From the IMG/VR virus record IMGVR_UViG_3300046804_003073, positions 1-63,148 of that record: 63,148 nucleotides of DNA; one strand, 5' to 3'. Below the pieces are notes generated by a model, which was not told where the DNA came from, did no database searches, and was given only the letters and a program-made list of their open reading frames with translations. Positions 52,605-59,444 of the stretch are shown piece by piece (the first letter of the stretch is position 1; each line of letters begins with the position of its first letter). Origin of the DNA: a virus. The position numbers were made by a program, and so were the translations under genes.

Positions 52605-52748
52605 TTGAGATAGACTAGCCCCTTACCTTTCGGGGTGAAGGAAATTCTGCAAGTATATTAATGGGTTACTTCGTGTCAGGTTATTATACTTGTTAAGTCC
52701 AATGGTCATAGCACATTTGTGTTGGTTAAGGATTTCCGTCTATCTCAA
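52605..52748 (+). ncRNA. Structured non-coding RNA element A
   Basis: No ORF. Perfect outer helix TTGAGATAGAC (52605-52615) with GTCTATCTCAA (52738-52748); inside, a hairpin GCCCCTTACCTTTCGGGG (52619-52635), a second helix GGAAAT/ATTTCC (52640-52645/52732-52737) stacked directly on the first, CAAGTATA/TATACTTG (52650-52657/52685-52692), and a terminal hairpin closed by TTAA, CCAA/TTGG and CACA/TGTG (52693-52729). Ends three bases before tRNA-Lys. Multi-branched RNA is the simplest reading; T4 also makes stable RNAs of unknown role in its tRNA cluster. Confidence 0.65.
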
Positions 52749-52751
52749 TTA

Positions 52752-52823
52752 GACTCAGTAGCTCAATGGTAGAGCAGTAGACTTTTAATCTATTGGTTGT
52801 AGGTTCAAATCCTACCTGAGTCA
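52752..52823 (+). tRNA. tRNA-Lys (anticodon UUU)
   Basis: Acceptor GACTCAG/CTGAGTC, D arm GCTC...GAGC, anticodon stem GTAGA/TCTAT with loop CTTTTAA, T arm GTAGG-TTCAAAT-CCTAC, discriminator A. Reads AAA. No encoded CCA. Confidence 0.92.
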
Positions 52824-52824
52824 C

Positions 52825-52999
52825 AGAGATGGAATACATTAGTAGAAAGGAAACCTCCGAGAGCAAACCATAATGGAGTATTCTGTCTCTAGTTTTTGTT
52901 CATGGAGCAAGAATGAACTGTATAATCTTCATTCGGGAATATTGGGCAACTCCTGCCGTAAAACAAACAACCTGAGTATGTTGTAAAACTACTCATTAT
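52825..52999 (+). ncRNA. Structured non-coding RNA element B
   Basis: No ORF. Helix AGAGATGGAATAC (52825-52837) with GTATTCTGTCTCT (52878-52890), 13 pairs including two G-U; then hairpin GTTCAT/ATGAAC (52898-52903/52913-52918) and ACAAC/GTTGT around CTGAGTAT (about 52969-52986). It fills the whole space between tRNA-Lys and tRNA-Arg. Less tightly folded than elements A and C. Confidence 0.5.
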
Positions 53000-53072
<73 letters not shown>

Positions 53073-53074
53073 CT

Positions 53075-53204
53075 GAGTCAGGCATAGCATTTGTATTGCA
53101 CAACACGCTACTTAACAACAACAAAAAATGGAATGAAAATCGGCAAGGCAACTTGCTTACCGTCAGTGTTGTGTGGTATGTTCACCAAATGCTATGTCTG
53201 ACTC
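53075..53204 (+). ncRNA. Structured non-coding RNA element C
   Basis: No ORF. A 19-bp helix of 53075-53093 with 53186-53204 (one G-U, otherwise perfect), then GCACAACAC (53098-53106) with GTGTTGTGT (53166-53174), then an inner hairpin GCAAG/CTTGC closed by CGG/CCG (about 53141-53162). The three helices stack coaxially into one long rod. It starts two bases after tRNA-Arg; the next gene's ATG lies 32 bases beyond it. Confidence 0.65.
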
Positions 53205-53236
53205 TTTCTTTATAAAAGCAGCAGGAGAGGTAAAAA

Positions 53237-53668
53237 ATGTATAAGCCAACATCATTCAACAACGAAACAATGCATGCCATGAAATATCTATATCTTTTTG
53301 ATCGTCGTGGTGAGATTGTAAGAGAAATTATGAAAAATTGCGATGAGGATGTGTCAAATTTTCCTGAGATTGTTGGGAAAGCTTTTATTGAATCAATGAG
53401 AGTTTTGCAATTGGAAACTGGTATGCTTGACGAAAATCTTGATGATGCAGTCGCTATCGGCACTATGATTGCTGAGTATAGATTTATGATGAATATGAGC
53501 GAGGAAGAGCGTAATGAATATATTGACTTCGTTGAAAACTCAACAGAAGATGATATTCCTGAGGATTTCAAAGAAGTTTTAAATACCTTAAAGGAAACAA
53601 GAGAAGACACTAAGCAAATAAACAATTTGTTCAAGAAACTTATAAACGATTTTACTGATGAGGTGTAA
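53237..53668 (+). CDS. Acidic helical protein, 143 aa
   Basis: MYKPTSFNNETMHAMKYLYLFDRRGEIVREIMKNCDEDV...; helical, strongly acidic, ends DTKQINNLFKKLINDFTDEV. RBS AGGAGAGG. No family recognised. Confidence 0.5.
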   Translation: MYKPTSFNNETMHAMKYLYLFDRRGEIVREIMKNCDEDVSNFPEIVGKAFIESMRVLQLETGMLDENLDDAVAIGTMIAEYRFMMNMSEEERNEYIDFVENSTEDDIPEDFKEVLNTLKETREDTKQINNLFKKLINDFTDEV

Positions 53669-53671
53669 CTG

Positions 53672-53917
53672 ATGGAAGAAGATAACGAATTTGCATTAGA
53701 AAAGATTCATCATCTTACATTGTCAATTTATAATAATATGATTGGCATTGTAAATTTTTGGGGGTTATTATCAGATGAAACAGCAGAAATAATCAGCGGC
53801 TCAGATAATGGATATCCATTTGAAGAAGATCTTGCAGAAATAACTCATAGATTTGGTCAATGGTCTATTAAAATAAGAGAAGAAATGTACAGACTAGGAG
53901 TGGGGTTAAATGGATAG
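53672..53917 (+). CDS. Acidic helical protein, 81 aa
   Basis: EEDNEFALEKIHHLTLSIYNNMIGIVNFWGLLSDET...; helical. Starts three bases after the previous stop and overlaps the next gene by eight bases. Unknown. Confidence 0.48.
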   Translation: MEEDNEFALEKIHHLTLSIYNNMIGIVNFWGLLSDETAEIISGSDNGYPFEEDLAEITHRFGQWSIKIREEMYRLGVGLNG

Positions 53918-54365
53918 TCAAGTGAAAAAAATGTGGGTTGATGCTCTTAAATCAGGTGATTATAAACAAGGAGTAGGTTATCTTCATTCAATTCATGAGA
54001 ATGAACACGCTTACTGTTGTTTAGGTGTTTTATGTGAACTTGCTATTGAAAATGGTGTGGAATTAGAAGTTAAACATGACACTGTAGTAGCAAAATGGTC
54101 AGATGGACCTGGGCTGTTTACATATGATGGAGAGACAGGCTTTCTCCCAGAAAGTGTTAGGCAATGGGCTGATCTTGATGAATGCAATCCAATGATCTAT
54201 CTTGAACATTTCTGCAAGACAGAAGAAGAAGTAGATAGAGTATATAATGATCTTGCTCAAGATCCTGAAATTCAAGAAGACGATCTTTGTTTTATAATAA
54301 GTGAATTTAATGATAAGGGTTATTCCTTTCAACAAATTGCAGACATAATCGACAAATCACTATAA
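53910..54365 (+). CDS. Conserved phage protein, YCCLGVLCEL family
   Basis: A 151-residue protein: VKKMWVDALKSGDYKQGVGYLHS, HAYCCLGVLCELAIENGV, GFLPESVRQWADLDECNP, and C-terminal ISEFNDKGYSFQQIADIIDKSL. This is a familiar phage hypothetical family (W-x-x-A-L-x-S-G...CCLGVLC-x-L...LP-x-x-(V)-x-x-W-x-x-L...N-D-x-x-x-S-F-x-x-I-A-x-x-I). Function unknown. Confidence 0.72.
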   Translation: MDSQVKKMWVDALKSGDYKQGVGYLHSIHENEHAYCCLGVLCELAIENGVELEVKHDTVVAKWSDGPGLFTYDGETGFLPESVRQWADLDECNPMIYLEHFCKTEEEVDRVYNDLAQDPEIQEDDLCFIISEFNDKGYSFQQIADIIDKSL

Positions 54366-54376
54366 AGGAGAATAAA

Positions 54377-54958
54377 ATGACAAATTTAGCGGAACTAAAC
54401 AGAGTTTATGTATCATCTGATGATGAGGCAGTTGCTGTAATTGTAAGACACTTACTGTCACAAAAAGAAACTTGCAATGGTCCAAATGGAGACTGTGCAT
54501 ATAGAGGAATGACAGAAAATATTTATGATGAGCAATATGAAAATATTATTGAGTATGGTGTTTATGATGGGAAATCTTGTGCTGTCGGCTGTCTTGTTAA
54601 AGAACAGTTCTATGACAGCAATATTGAGGGTGAAACAGCGGATAACACATTAGTTCAAGAAATTCTTAAAAAATCTCACCCTGACTGGGAATTTTCTGAA
54701 AATACGACATGGATTTTGTCTCTATTGCAGAAAATTCATGACAGAGTTCCTGATGATCAATGGGTATACGTTTTGAGGCAATTTATAATTTATTATAAAA
54801 GTCCTATACTTCAAGGAAAAATTGATATTGATGACGCATTGGACTGGCTAAAAGCCAGGGCTTTTGACAGAATAGCTACATCTAATGTGTATTATGATAA
54901 TGAAGAAAAGTTTGTTTTAAATGAAATCAATGAAATTCTTCAAAAGAAGGAGAGTTAA
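54377..54958 (+). CDS. Conserved phage protein, CAVGCLV family
   Basis: A 193-residue protein with GKSCAVGCLVKEQFYDSNIEG and ILSLLQKIHD...WVYVLRQF, a pattern seen in phage hypothetical proteins. Strong AAAGGAG RBS. Next gene starts with its last stop base region (TTAAATG). Confidence 0.6.
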   Translation: MTNLAELNRVYVSSDDEAVAVIVRHLLSQKETCNGPNGDCAYRGMTENIYDEQYENIIEYGVYDGKSCAVGCLVKEQFYDSNIEGETADNTLVQEILKKSHPDWEFSENTTWILSLLQKIHDRVPDDQWVYVLRQFIIYYKSPILQGKIDIDDALDWLKARAFDRIATSNVYYDNEEKFVLNEINEILQKKES

Positions 54959-55165
54959 ATGGCATCTAAAAAACCGGCAAAGGTATCATCACATGAAAAG
55001 AAAGTTAATACTCTTATTGGCAATTCCGTTCTCTATTTTGGGAATCGTGATAAGCCTTACAATTGTTCTTCTTGTGGGCGGGTATTTATCAAAGGATTCG
55101 TCTATGAGAAGGATAGCAAAAGCGCATGCACAAGGCAATGCCTTGCTGAACTACTCCAAATATAA
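54959..55165 (+). CDS. Small zinc-finger protein in an overlapping pair
   Basis: A 68-residue protein beginning at the base after the previous stop. Basic N-terminus (ASKKPAKVSSHEKKV), then CSSCGRVF and 19 residues later C-x3-C (ACTRQC), one zinc site. It overlaps the membrane-protein frame (54993-55175) for 173 bases. The position of its ATG in the operon favours this frame as expressed; both may be. Confidence 0.5.
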   Translation: MASKKPAKVSSHEKKVNTLIGNSVLYFGNRDKPYNCSSCGRVFIKGFVYEKDSKSACTRQCLAELLQI

Positions 55166-55175
55166 TTGGGAGTGA
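54993..55175 (+). CDS. Small membrane protein in an overlapping frame
   Basis: A 60-residue ORF in another frame: MKRKLILLLAIPFSILGIVI..., a positively charged start, a helix of about 25 hydrophobic residues, then a polar tail with SMRRIAKAHAQGNALLNYSKYNWE. Its TGA overlaps a GTG start (GTGA at 55172) of the next gene, as real coupled genes in this phage do. AAGG ten bases before the ATG is a modest RBS. Could also be a chance frame. Confidence 0.45.
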   Translation: MKRKLILLLAIPFSILGIVISLTIVLLVGGYLSKDSSMRRIAKAHAQGNALLNYSKYNWE

Positions 55176-55387
55176 TCGTGAGATCATATTTGTGCGTTGA
55201 TTGTCTAATAACAATCAATGATGATGACATTGAGGGTGGTGCTATGTATACCGGCCCTAGATGTAAAATATGCAGAGAAGAATACTGGGATGAGTGCTGC
55301 TTTGAATGCGGTGCTAGTCCTGGGGAAGATCATGCAAATGATTGCAAAGAAAGATTCAGATTGGATAATCATGACAAACTCGTTTGA
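55172..55387 (+). CDS. Cys-rich zinc-ribbon protein, 71 aa
   Basis: GTG 55172 chosen for its GTGA overlap. CVDC, CKIC, CCFEC and a final C-x-x-H-like HANDCK: two ribbons, acidic. Overlaps the next ATG by 17 bases. Unknown. Confidence 0.52.
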   Translation: MIVRSYLCVDCLITINDDDIEGGAMYTGPRCKICREEYWDECCFECGASPGEDHANDCKERFRLDNHDKLV

Positions 55388-55550
55388 AAATATTGGTCAA
55401 GATGTTGAAATAGAGCCAGTTGACTCCCTTAAGTGTTATTTAGTAATCGCCGGCAAGAGGATTACTGAATTTAATGGAGAGACTTGTTATATGGATGCCC
55501 AAAGGATGGGATTTGATGTATTGATGAAGAGGATTTATGGCAACAACTGA
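55371..55550 (+). CDS. Small protein, 59 aa
   Basis: ATG 55371 within the previous gene. MTNSFENIGQDVEIEPVDSLKCYLVIAG... beta-rich; the first 50 codons of the longer upstream frame overlap a real gene, so the short version is preferred. Confidence 0.45.
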   Translation: MTNSFENIGQDVEIEPVDSLKCYLVIAGKRITEFNGETCYMDAQRMGFDVLMKRIYGNN

Positions 55551-55785
55551 ACTTTTACCCATTGGTCTACCTGAATACATCGTAGCAACGAGAAAGATTA
55601 CCTACGATATAAAGGAGGTCATACAGTCATACAAAGATGTATGGGATGCCGAACCTAATATACATGATGTTATAGGATTAATTTCTGACTGGGTGGTTGA
55701 AGATTTATCTTGTGGTTGGGGTCATTATGTTGATATAGACGAGGTTAGTTTCACAGACATTAACGGGAATGAGGTTGATCTTTGA
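55537..55785 (+). CDS. Acidic protein, 82 aa
   Basis: ATTELLPIGLPEYIVATRKITYDIKEVIQSYKDVWDAEPNIHDVIGLISDWVVEDLSCGW...; alpha-beta, acidic. Overlaps both neighbours. Unknown. Confidence 0.48.
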   Translation: MATTELLPIGLPEYIVATRKITYDIKEVIQSYKDVWDAEPNIHDVIGLISDWVVEDLSCGWGHYVDIDEVSFTDINGNEVDL

Positions 55786-56186
55786 GTACAAACAATATGT
55801 TTAAATTCAGGTGGGTTGTATGTTATGATCCACTTCGTAAAAGCGATGTTTTTTACTGTGATGGTTATCATCATACTCCTCTTTTATACATAGAGTTTAA
55901 AGATGAGACAGTGATGATTGCCTGTGATGGTGAAATGCATTTTGAATATAACGATGTTATAGTCAGAAATTCTGAAGACTTATTTGAAGCAGGTATTCGT
56001 ACAGATGCCGACTGGGTTAAGGCTATACATGAACTAGAAGATTGTTTACTTCCTTGGTTTGATGCCTATGAATGGGATGAAGATTACAAAGAATGGAAAC
56101 ATCTAGACATGGTTAACAGTGAATACGAAGACATTATTCTACAAGCACAACGATACTTAATGGAGAAAACAAATGAAACTGTCTGA
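55782..56186 (+). CDS. Acidic protein, 134 aa
   Basis: TTG 55782 in the TTGA overlap, or ATG 55797. Beta-rich N-terminal half (FKFRWVVCYDPLRKSDVFYCDGYHHTPLLYIEFKDETVMIACDG) and acidic helical C-terminal half with many Trp. Unknown. Confidence 0.48.
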   Translation: MSTNNMFKFRWVVCYDPLRKSDVFYCDGYHHTPLLYIEFKDETVMIACDGEMHFEYNDVIVRNSEDLFEAGIRTDADWVKAIHELEDCLLPWFDAYEWDEDYKEWKHLDMVNSEYEDIILQAQRYLMEKTNETV

Positions 56187-56421
56187 TCACGAAATCAAGG
56201 AAAAAGATTATCTGACTAAATACTACGCGGTTCTTGAGGGGGCAACTATTGAGTCCATCTCAGTAGTAGCCGAAAGTGATTACGGCTCAGTTAACTTCTG
56301 GCCAACTTTCAAAATTAAGACCAAGAATGGTGAGGATTTTGTTTTGGAAATCTCTCAAGATCCAGAAGGTAATGGACCAGGGTTTGTTTTTGGTCTTCCT
56401 ACGCCCTCTGTAAGCCGATAG
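56173..56421 (+). CDS. Small protein, tandem paralog 1
   Basis: An 82-residue protein aligning by eye with the next one: L-x-G-A-(T/A)-(I/V) near residue 22, a beta hairpin, K-N-G-E-x-(F/Y)-(V/L) and PGF(V/I)FGLP at the end. Unknown fold. Overlaps the previous gene by 14 bases. Confidence 0.52.
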   Translation: MKLSDHEIKEKDYLTKYYAVLEGATIESISVVAESDYGSVNFWPTFKIKTKNGEDFVLEISQDPEGNGPGFVFGLPTPSVSR

Positions 56422-56432
56422 GAGACATTTAA

Positions 56433-56723
56433 ATGAATCATAAGCATCATTTCACCGACATGGAATTAGAATACGTTAGAACGAATTATGGATGGATGGC
56501 TCATTATTACAAAAGCCTGCAAGGTGCAGCAGTTAAAAAGATTTATATTGGAGTTTCTGACGACTCCGATATGATTGTTTGCCCGGTTATTGAGTTTGAA
56601 TTGACAAACGGAGAGACATATTTGTGCGATGTTGTTTGTGCAAATGATCTTGAAGCACCTGGCTTTATTTCTGGTTTACCGTTTGATTCATCGTCAATAA
56701 ATACACCCAAGATTGGTGAATAA
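56433..56723 (+). CDS. Small protein, tandem paralog 2
   Basis: A 96-residue paralog of the upstream protein: YKSLQGAAVKKIYIGVSDDSD, LTNGETYLCDVVCANDLEAPGFISGLP. The Cys residues are unique to this copy. A weak 7-bp palindrome (AATATTC/GAATATT, 56722-56740) follows its stop. Confidence 0.52.
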   Translation: MNHKHHFTDMELEYVRTNYGWMAHYYKSLQGAAVKKIYIGVSDDSDMIVCPVIEFELTNGETYLCDVVCANDLEAPGFISGLPFDSSSINTPKIGE

Positions 56724-56763
56724 TATTCATAAGGAATATTGAATAAAAATTCATGAGGATGCA

Positions 56764-56838
56764 ATGAAATACATCTTACATTTTTTCATTATACTGACAA
56801 TATCAACAATAGTTTTAGCGAGGTTTAGAAATGACTAG
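56764..56838 (+). CDS. 24-aa membrane peptide
   Basis: ATG 56764 with GAGG six bases upstream, TAG 56836-56838, overlapping the next ATG. MKYILHFFIILTISTIVLAR is a single hydrophobic helix. Plausible but short. Confidence 0.4.
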   Translation: MKYILHFFIILTISTIVLARFRND

Positions 56839-57085
56839 AGAATATGAATACGGAGCAGGAGTCCAGTTTATTTGTGAATACATGAGTGTATTTACAGAAG
56901 CTTGGTTAATGACTCATGAGTATTTTGACATTGATGATGCTGAGGATTTGGTGATTAATCACGCGGATGAATTTATCAGTGAGCATTATGGTTTTAACAT
57001 CAGAAATTTTGCTACGGTCGATATTGAGGTTCTTTGGAACAAATACCCAGAAGATGAGGATGATTATATTGAATGGCAAGCCTAA
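56831..57085 (+). CDS. Acidic protein, 84 aa
   Basis: TREYEYGAGVQFICEYMSVFTEAWLMTHEYFDIDDAEDLVINHADEFISEH...; helical and very acidic with an aromatic core. Unknown. Confidence 0.48.
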   Translation: MTREYEYGAGVQFICEYMSVFTEAWLMTHEYFDIDDAEDLVINHADEFISEHYGFNIRNFATVDIEVLWNKYPEDEDDYIEWQA

Positions 57086-57368
57086 GATAACGCAAATAAT
57101 CTTTGATGAGGGTGTTTTTGATCTGATTTGGTGTGTCATAGCCCAAACAGATTATGAAGACATAGTTGCTACCTTTGAATGTTTTATATGCATAAACAAT
57201 CCATGGGTTAACTTTGCCGATAACGTATCAGAAAAGCTCAGGAAGTTTGATGAGACCAGCATTTATGCCTATGCTGAGGGAATTGAAGAGTTTGAAAGTT
57301 GGTTTGTAAATGGGGGATGGGATTTTAAAATCCTTGACTATGAAAAGGAAGAAAATGCTGACACCTGA
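57060..57368 (+). CDS. Acidic protein, 102 aa
   Basis: Start taken at ATG 57060, overlapping the previous gene; ATG 57054 or TTG 57069 are alternatives. KPKITQIIFDEGVFDLIWCVIAQTDYEDIVATFECFICIN... with alternating hydrophobic and acidic segments. Unknown. Confidence 0.45.
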   Translation: MIILNGKPKITQIIFDEGVFDLIWCVIAQTDYEDIVATFECFICINNPWVNFADNVSEKLRKFDETSIYAYAEGIEEFESWFVNGGWDFKILDYEKEENADT

Positions 57369-57549
57369 GTCAATCAAAAAGTATGTTAACCATCCTTATA
57401 ACTGTCCATATTGCGGAGATCTTATGATTGAGGCTATAGATCGGGACTATGAATTGGAGGTTATTTCCCAGAAGTGTAGGTGTTTAGCCTGCGAAAAGGT
57501 CTGGGTTGAGATCTTCAAACTGGTCGATATAGAGGAAGGCTTTGAATGA
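57355..57549 (+). CDS. Zinc-ribbon protein, 64 aa
   Basis: ATG 57355. CPYCGDLMIEA and CRCLACEKVW form a classic two-pair zinc ribbon between residues about 14 and 44, with a short acidic tail. Overlaps neighbours on both sides. Confidence 0.6.
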   Translation: MLTPESIKKYVNHPYNCPYCGDLMIEAIDRDYELEVISQKCRCLACEKVWVEIFKLVDIEEGFE

Positions 57550-57701
57550 TGTTTTGTGAGGACTGTAATAAGTTAAGCGTTGTCCTTTTGGATGATGCCA
57601 GAGATAACGGTATCGATCCCTATTGGGTCGAGATTGAGTGTCTTGATTGTGATAGTAGATGGGTCCAGGATTGGATCCAGGGTGGCGAAAATAGTGACTA
57701 A
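57546..57701 (+). CDS. 51-aa zinc-ribbon peptide
   Basis: ATG 57546 (ATGATG, either codon) overlapping the previous stop. CEDC near the N-terminus and, 29 residues on, CLDCDSRW: one ribbon. Resembles the preceding protein in size and spacing and may be a duplicate of it. Confidence 0.55.
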   Translation: MMFCEDCNKLSVVLLDDARDNGIDPYWVEIECLDCDSRWVQDWIQGGENSD

Positions 57702-57969
57702 GAAAAGCGGAAAGAGAAGAAAATTGAAGATTGTGAGGGTAGAAGCAAATGTCATCAAAGTGGATTTCAGGGAGAAAAAGATGTCGGAAGAGGAAAAGCG
57801 GGTCAATGAGTATCTGGAAAAGAACGGATATGAATCTGTTGAGGAATGGGCTTTAGACTCAGATTGCTGGTATGACGATGATGGGGGTATTTGGTATGAC
57901 GAGGATAACATTGAGATAGATATACATCAAAAGCTTTGGTATGTCGTTGACTCTCTGGATGATAGATAA
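57694..57969 (+). CDS. Last gene of the small-gene array, 91 aa
   Basis: Basic start (TKKSGKRRKLKIVRVEANVIKV) and acidic end (WYDDDGGIWYDEDNIEIDIHQKLWYVVDSLDDR). GTG 57694 would overlap the previous stop; ATG 57781 with a GGGAGAAAAAG site would give a 62-residue protein lacking the basic part. Unknown. Confidence 0.48.
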   Translation: MTKKSGKRRKLKIVRVEANVIKVDFREKKMSEEEKRVNEYLEKNGYESVEEWALDSDCWYDDDGGIWYDEDNIEIDIHQKLWYVVDSLDDR

Positions 57970-58060
57970 CAATCCGGGCGGAAAAGAAATAATATGATAT
58001 ATATATACTCAGAATCTCATAGAATAGATATTCAGGAAGAATCTCTGATTAAGAAGAGAA

Positions 58061-58122
58061 TACGTCTGTAAAAGATGGATACGTCTACAAGAATACCTGA
58101 TAAGAAAGCCCATACGTCTGTA
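58061..58122. repeat. Three TACGTCT(G/A)(T/C)A direct repeats
   Basis: TACGTCTGTA at 58061-58070, TACGTCTACA at 58080-58089, TACGTCTGTA at 58113-58122. Same strand, spaced 19 and 33 bases. Short iteron-like cluster directly downstream of the last array gene. Confidence 0.5.
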
Positions 58123-58160
58123 AACAAGGCTTAACGAACGCTCAATAAAGGCTTGTTTTT
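58123..58160 (+). terminator. Probable terminator of the small-gene array
   Basis: AACAAG (58123-58128) pairs with CTTGTT (58152-58157), with an inner CTT/AAG, and is followed by TTTATT. Stem is weak, so this may only partly terminate. Confidence 0.4.
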
Positions 58161-58557
58161 ATTAAAAAGATGGGTGTTCTTAGCAATAATTGCTTGTAAA
58201 GTGCAAATAATTAACGAAAACTAGATAAAAATATACCCTGGGTGTTTCTATCTACCTCTATATATACAATACACTGGATAGAAAGGTAACTCCTTAGCCG
58301 GCCGGTATACATTGGATATACTTTCAAGCCGGCGAGGGGGTTACCCTCAGGATTAGAAACGATAGTAGCTCCACATAAAGGTATGAAGGTATTAGCATTA
58401 ATATTCTTATTTATAGCCGGCAAGATATTGTCTGAATTTTAGTGCGTCTATTTAGACGGTATATTCGGATATTACATGGATGTAATTTCGGTCTATGTAT
58501 GGGTCAATAAAACTCTTTGCCGGCTGAAAATAACTGGATATATCTCAGGTATAGAGA

Positions 58558-58581
58558 GGGGTATAGCATCGTCTATACCCC
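58558..58581. repeat. 9-bp hairpin GGGGTATAG/CTATACCCC
   Basis: Perfect stem with six-base loop CATCGT. Followed by CAGGGATTGAG, no T-tract. Lies in the gene-poor region. Confidence 0.6.
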
Positions 58582-58694
58582 CAGGGATTGAGCACGATAA
58601 GGATTAACATTAGGATAAATGTAATCCAAAAGCTCTCCCATAAAGCTTCCTAAGGATTTGGATTAGGATTTGTATTAAAATTTTGATTTGTATG

Positions 58695-58766
58695 TCTAAC
58701 GTTAGAACGGGTGCTCTAACGTTAGAATATCTAACGTTAGAGCACCCGCCCCCCTCTAACGTTAGA
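58695..58766. repeat. AACGTTA cassette repeat, unit 1
   Basis: Box TCTAACGTTAGA (58695-58706), 19-base arm CGGGTGCTCTAACGTTAGA (58708-58726), loop ATA, complementary arm (58730-58748), box TCTAACGTTAGA (58755-58766). A lone box CTAACGTTAG follows at 58784. The outer palindromic boxes can also pair with each other, so the unit can form one long interrupted hairpin. Confidence 0.85.
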
Positions 58767-58891
58767 AATTCCTCATGCTATCTCTAACGTTAGCCGGCCG
58801 GCTAATAGCTCAAAGCTCGACTCAAAGTTTCATGTAATTCAAGAATAATTTCACGAAATACAGCAGGAAATTAGCACCATTTTTTGTTTGT

Positions 58892-58897
58892 GCTATT
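58892..58897 (+). promoter_or_regulatory. TGCTATTGT promoter of the 58964 gene
   Basis: TGCTATTGT (58891-58899) matches the TGCTAGT-type extended -10 of the minus-strand units, here on the plus strand. TAGCAC...GTGCTA flank it symmetrically (58872-58877 and 58890-58895), a possible operator. The 5' leader contains GTGGATTT (58898-58905) complementary to AAATCCAC (58927-58934). Confidence 0.45.
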
Positions 58898-58963
58898 GTG
58901 GATTTCGTGGACGAGGCTATTCACACAAATCCACAGTCAATTCACAACACAAAAGGAAACACA

Positions 58964-59266
58964 ATGGCACAGAATCAAAAGGGAGAAAATCCCACAGAAT
59001 TTGAGGTCGTCAATGCTGACGACATTCAGTTCGTCAAAAGGGGACGCAAGTCCAACGCCAATCCCGCACTCATTGAGGCACTCAAAGGTCTCAAAAAGGG
59101 TCAGGCTTTGGTTGTCTCAAACATGAAAGCTGATCCAAAGTCTGAGAATTACGGAACTGAAAAGTCCCGCATTTCCTCACAAATTCGGACAGCCTGTCGT
59201 CAGGCAAATCTCACCGGTTTCCGAATCCTTTGGACACCGACAGGCGTTCCGCAAGTCGTCGCCTAA
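58964..59266 (+). CDS. RGRK-family small protein, copy A
   Basis: A 100-residue protein from ATG 58964 (AAAGGAAAC upstream). Residues about 13-32: FEVVNADDIQFVKRGRKSN; then ALIEALKGLKKGQALVV; C-terminal SRISSQIRTACRQANLTGFRILWTPTGVPQVVA. Basic with an AT-hook-like RGRK and a helix rich in Arg/Gln; DNA binding is likely but not shown. Same family as the minus-strand genes at 59660 and 60369. GC content is intermediate between the phage backbone and those copies. Own promoter and terminator. Confidence 0.72.
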   Translation: MAQNQKGENPTEFEVVNADDIQFVKRGRKSNANPALIEALKGLKKGQALVVSNMKADPKSENYGTEKSRISSQIRTACRQANLTGFRILWTPTGVPQVVA

Positions 59267-59295
59267 TTCCAAATCCAAAGCCTCGTTCTAAGATT

Positions 59296-59324
59296 AACCT
59301 CGACAGAAATGTCGAGGTTTTTCT
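59296..59324 (+). terminator. Terminator of copy A
   Basis: AACCTCGACA (59296-59305), GAAA tetraloop, TGTCGAGGTT (59310-59319), then TTTCTTT. Strong GNRA-capped stem. Confidence 0.88.
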
Positions 59325-59444
59325 TTGCCTATTACTCCTAACGTTAGGCCGGCATAAAGGTTCTAACGTTAGGATTAGAAATTAGATTAGCTAACATAAA
59401 GCTCATAAAGTTAGGAATTGAGTATTAAATTTATCAAGTAATCC

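Larger units (their letters stand above)
57970..58963. other. Gene-poor, hairpin-rich region; possible replication origin
   Basis: No convincing gene in about 1 kb. It holds three ATACGTCT(G/A)(T/C)A repeats (58060-58122), an AACAAG/CTTGTT terminator-like stem, palindromes CGTCTATTTAGACG (about 58443) and ATTACATGGATGTAAT (about 58474), a 9-bp hairpin GGGGTATAG/CTATACCCC (58558-58581), several GCCGGC sites, an AT-rich (T)GGATT(A)-rich stretch (about 58600-58690) and the first AACGTTA unit. AT-rich DNA next to iterated palindromes is origin-like; this is an inference. Confidence 0.5.

Noticed and set aside
53075-53204. Ordinary intrinsic terminator after tRNA-Arg
   Set aside because: The paired arms are 92 bases apart with further internal helices and only a mixed T/C tail, unlike the compact terminators elsewhere in this window.
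58211-58423. 70-residue minus-strand frame in the gene-poor region
   Set aside because: No RBS, composition follows GCCGGC-rich hairpins, no family.
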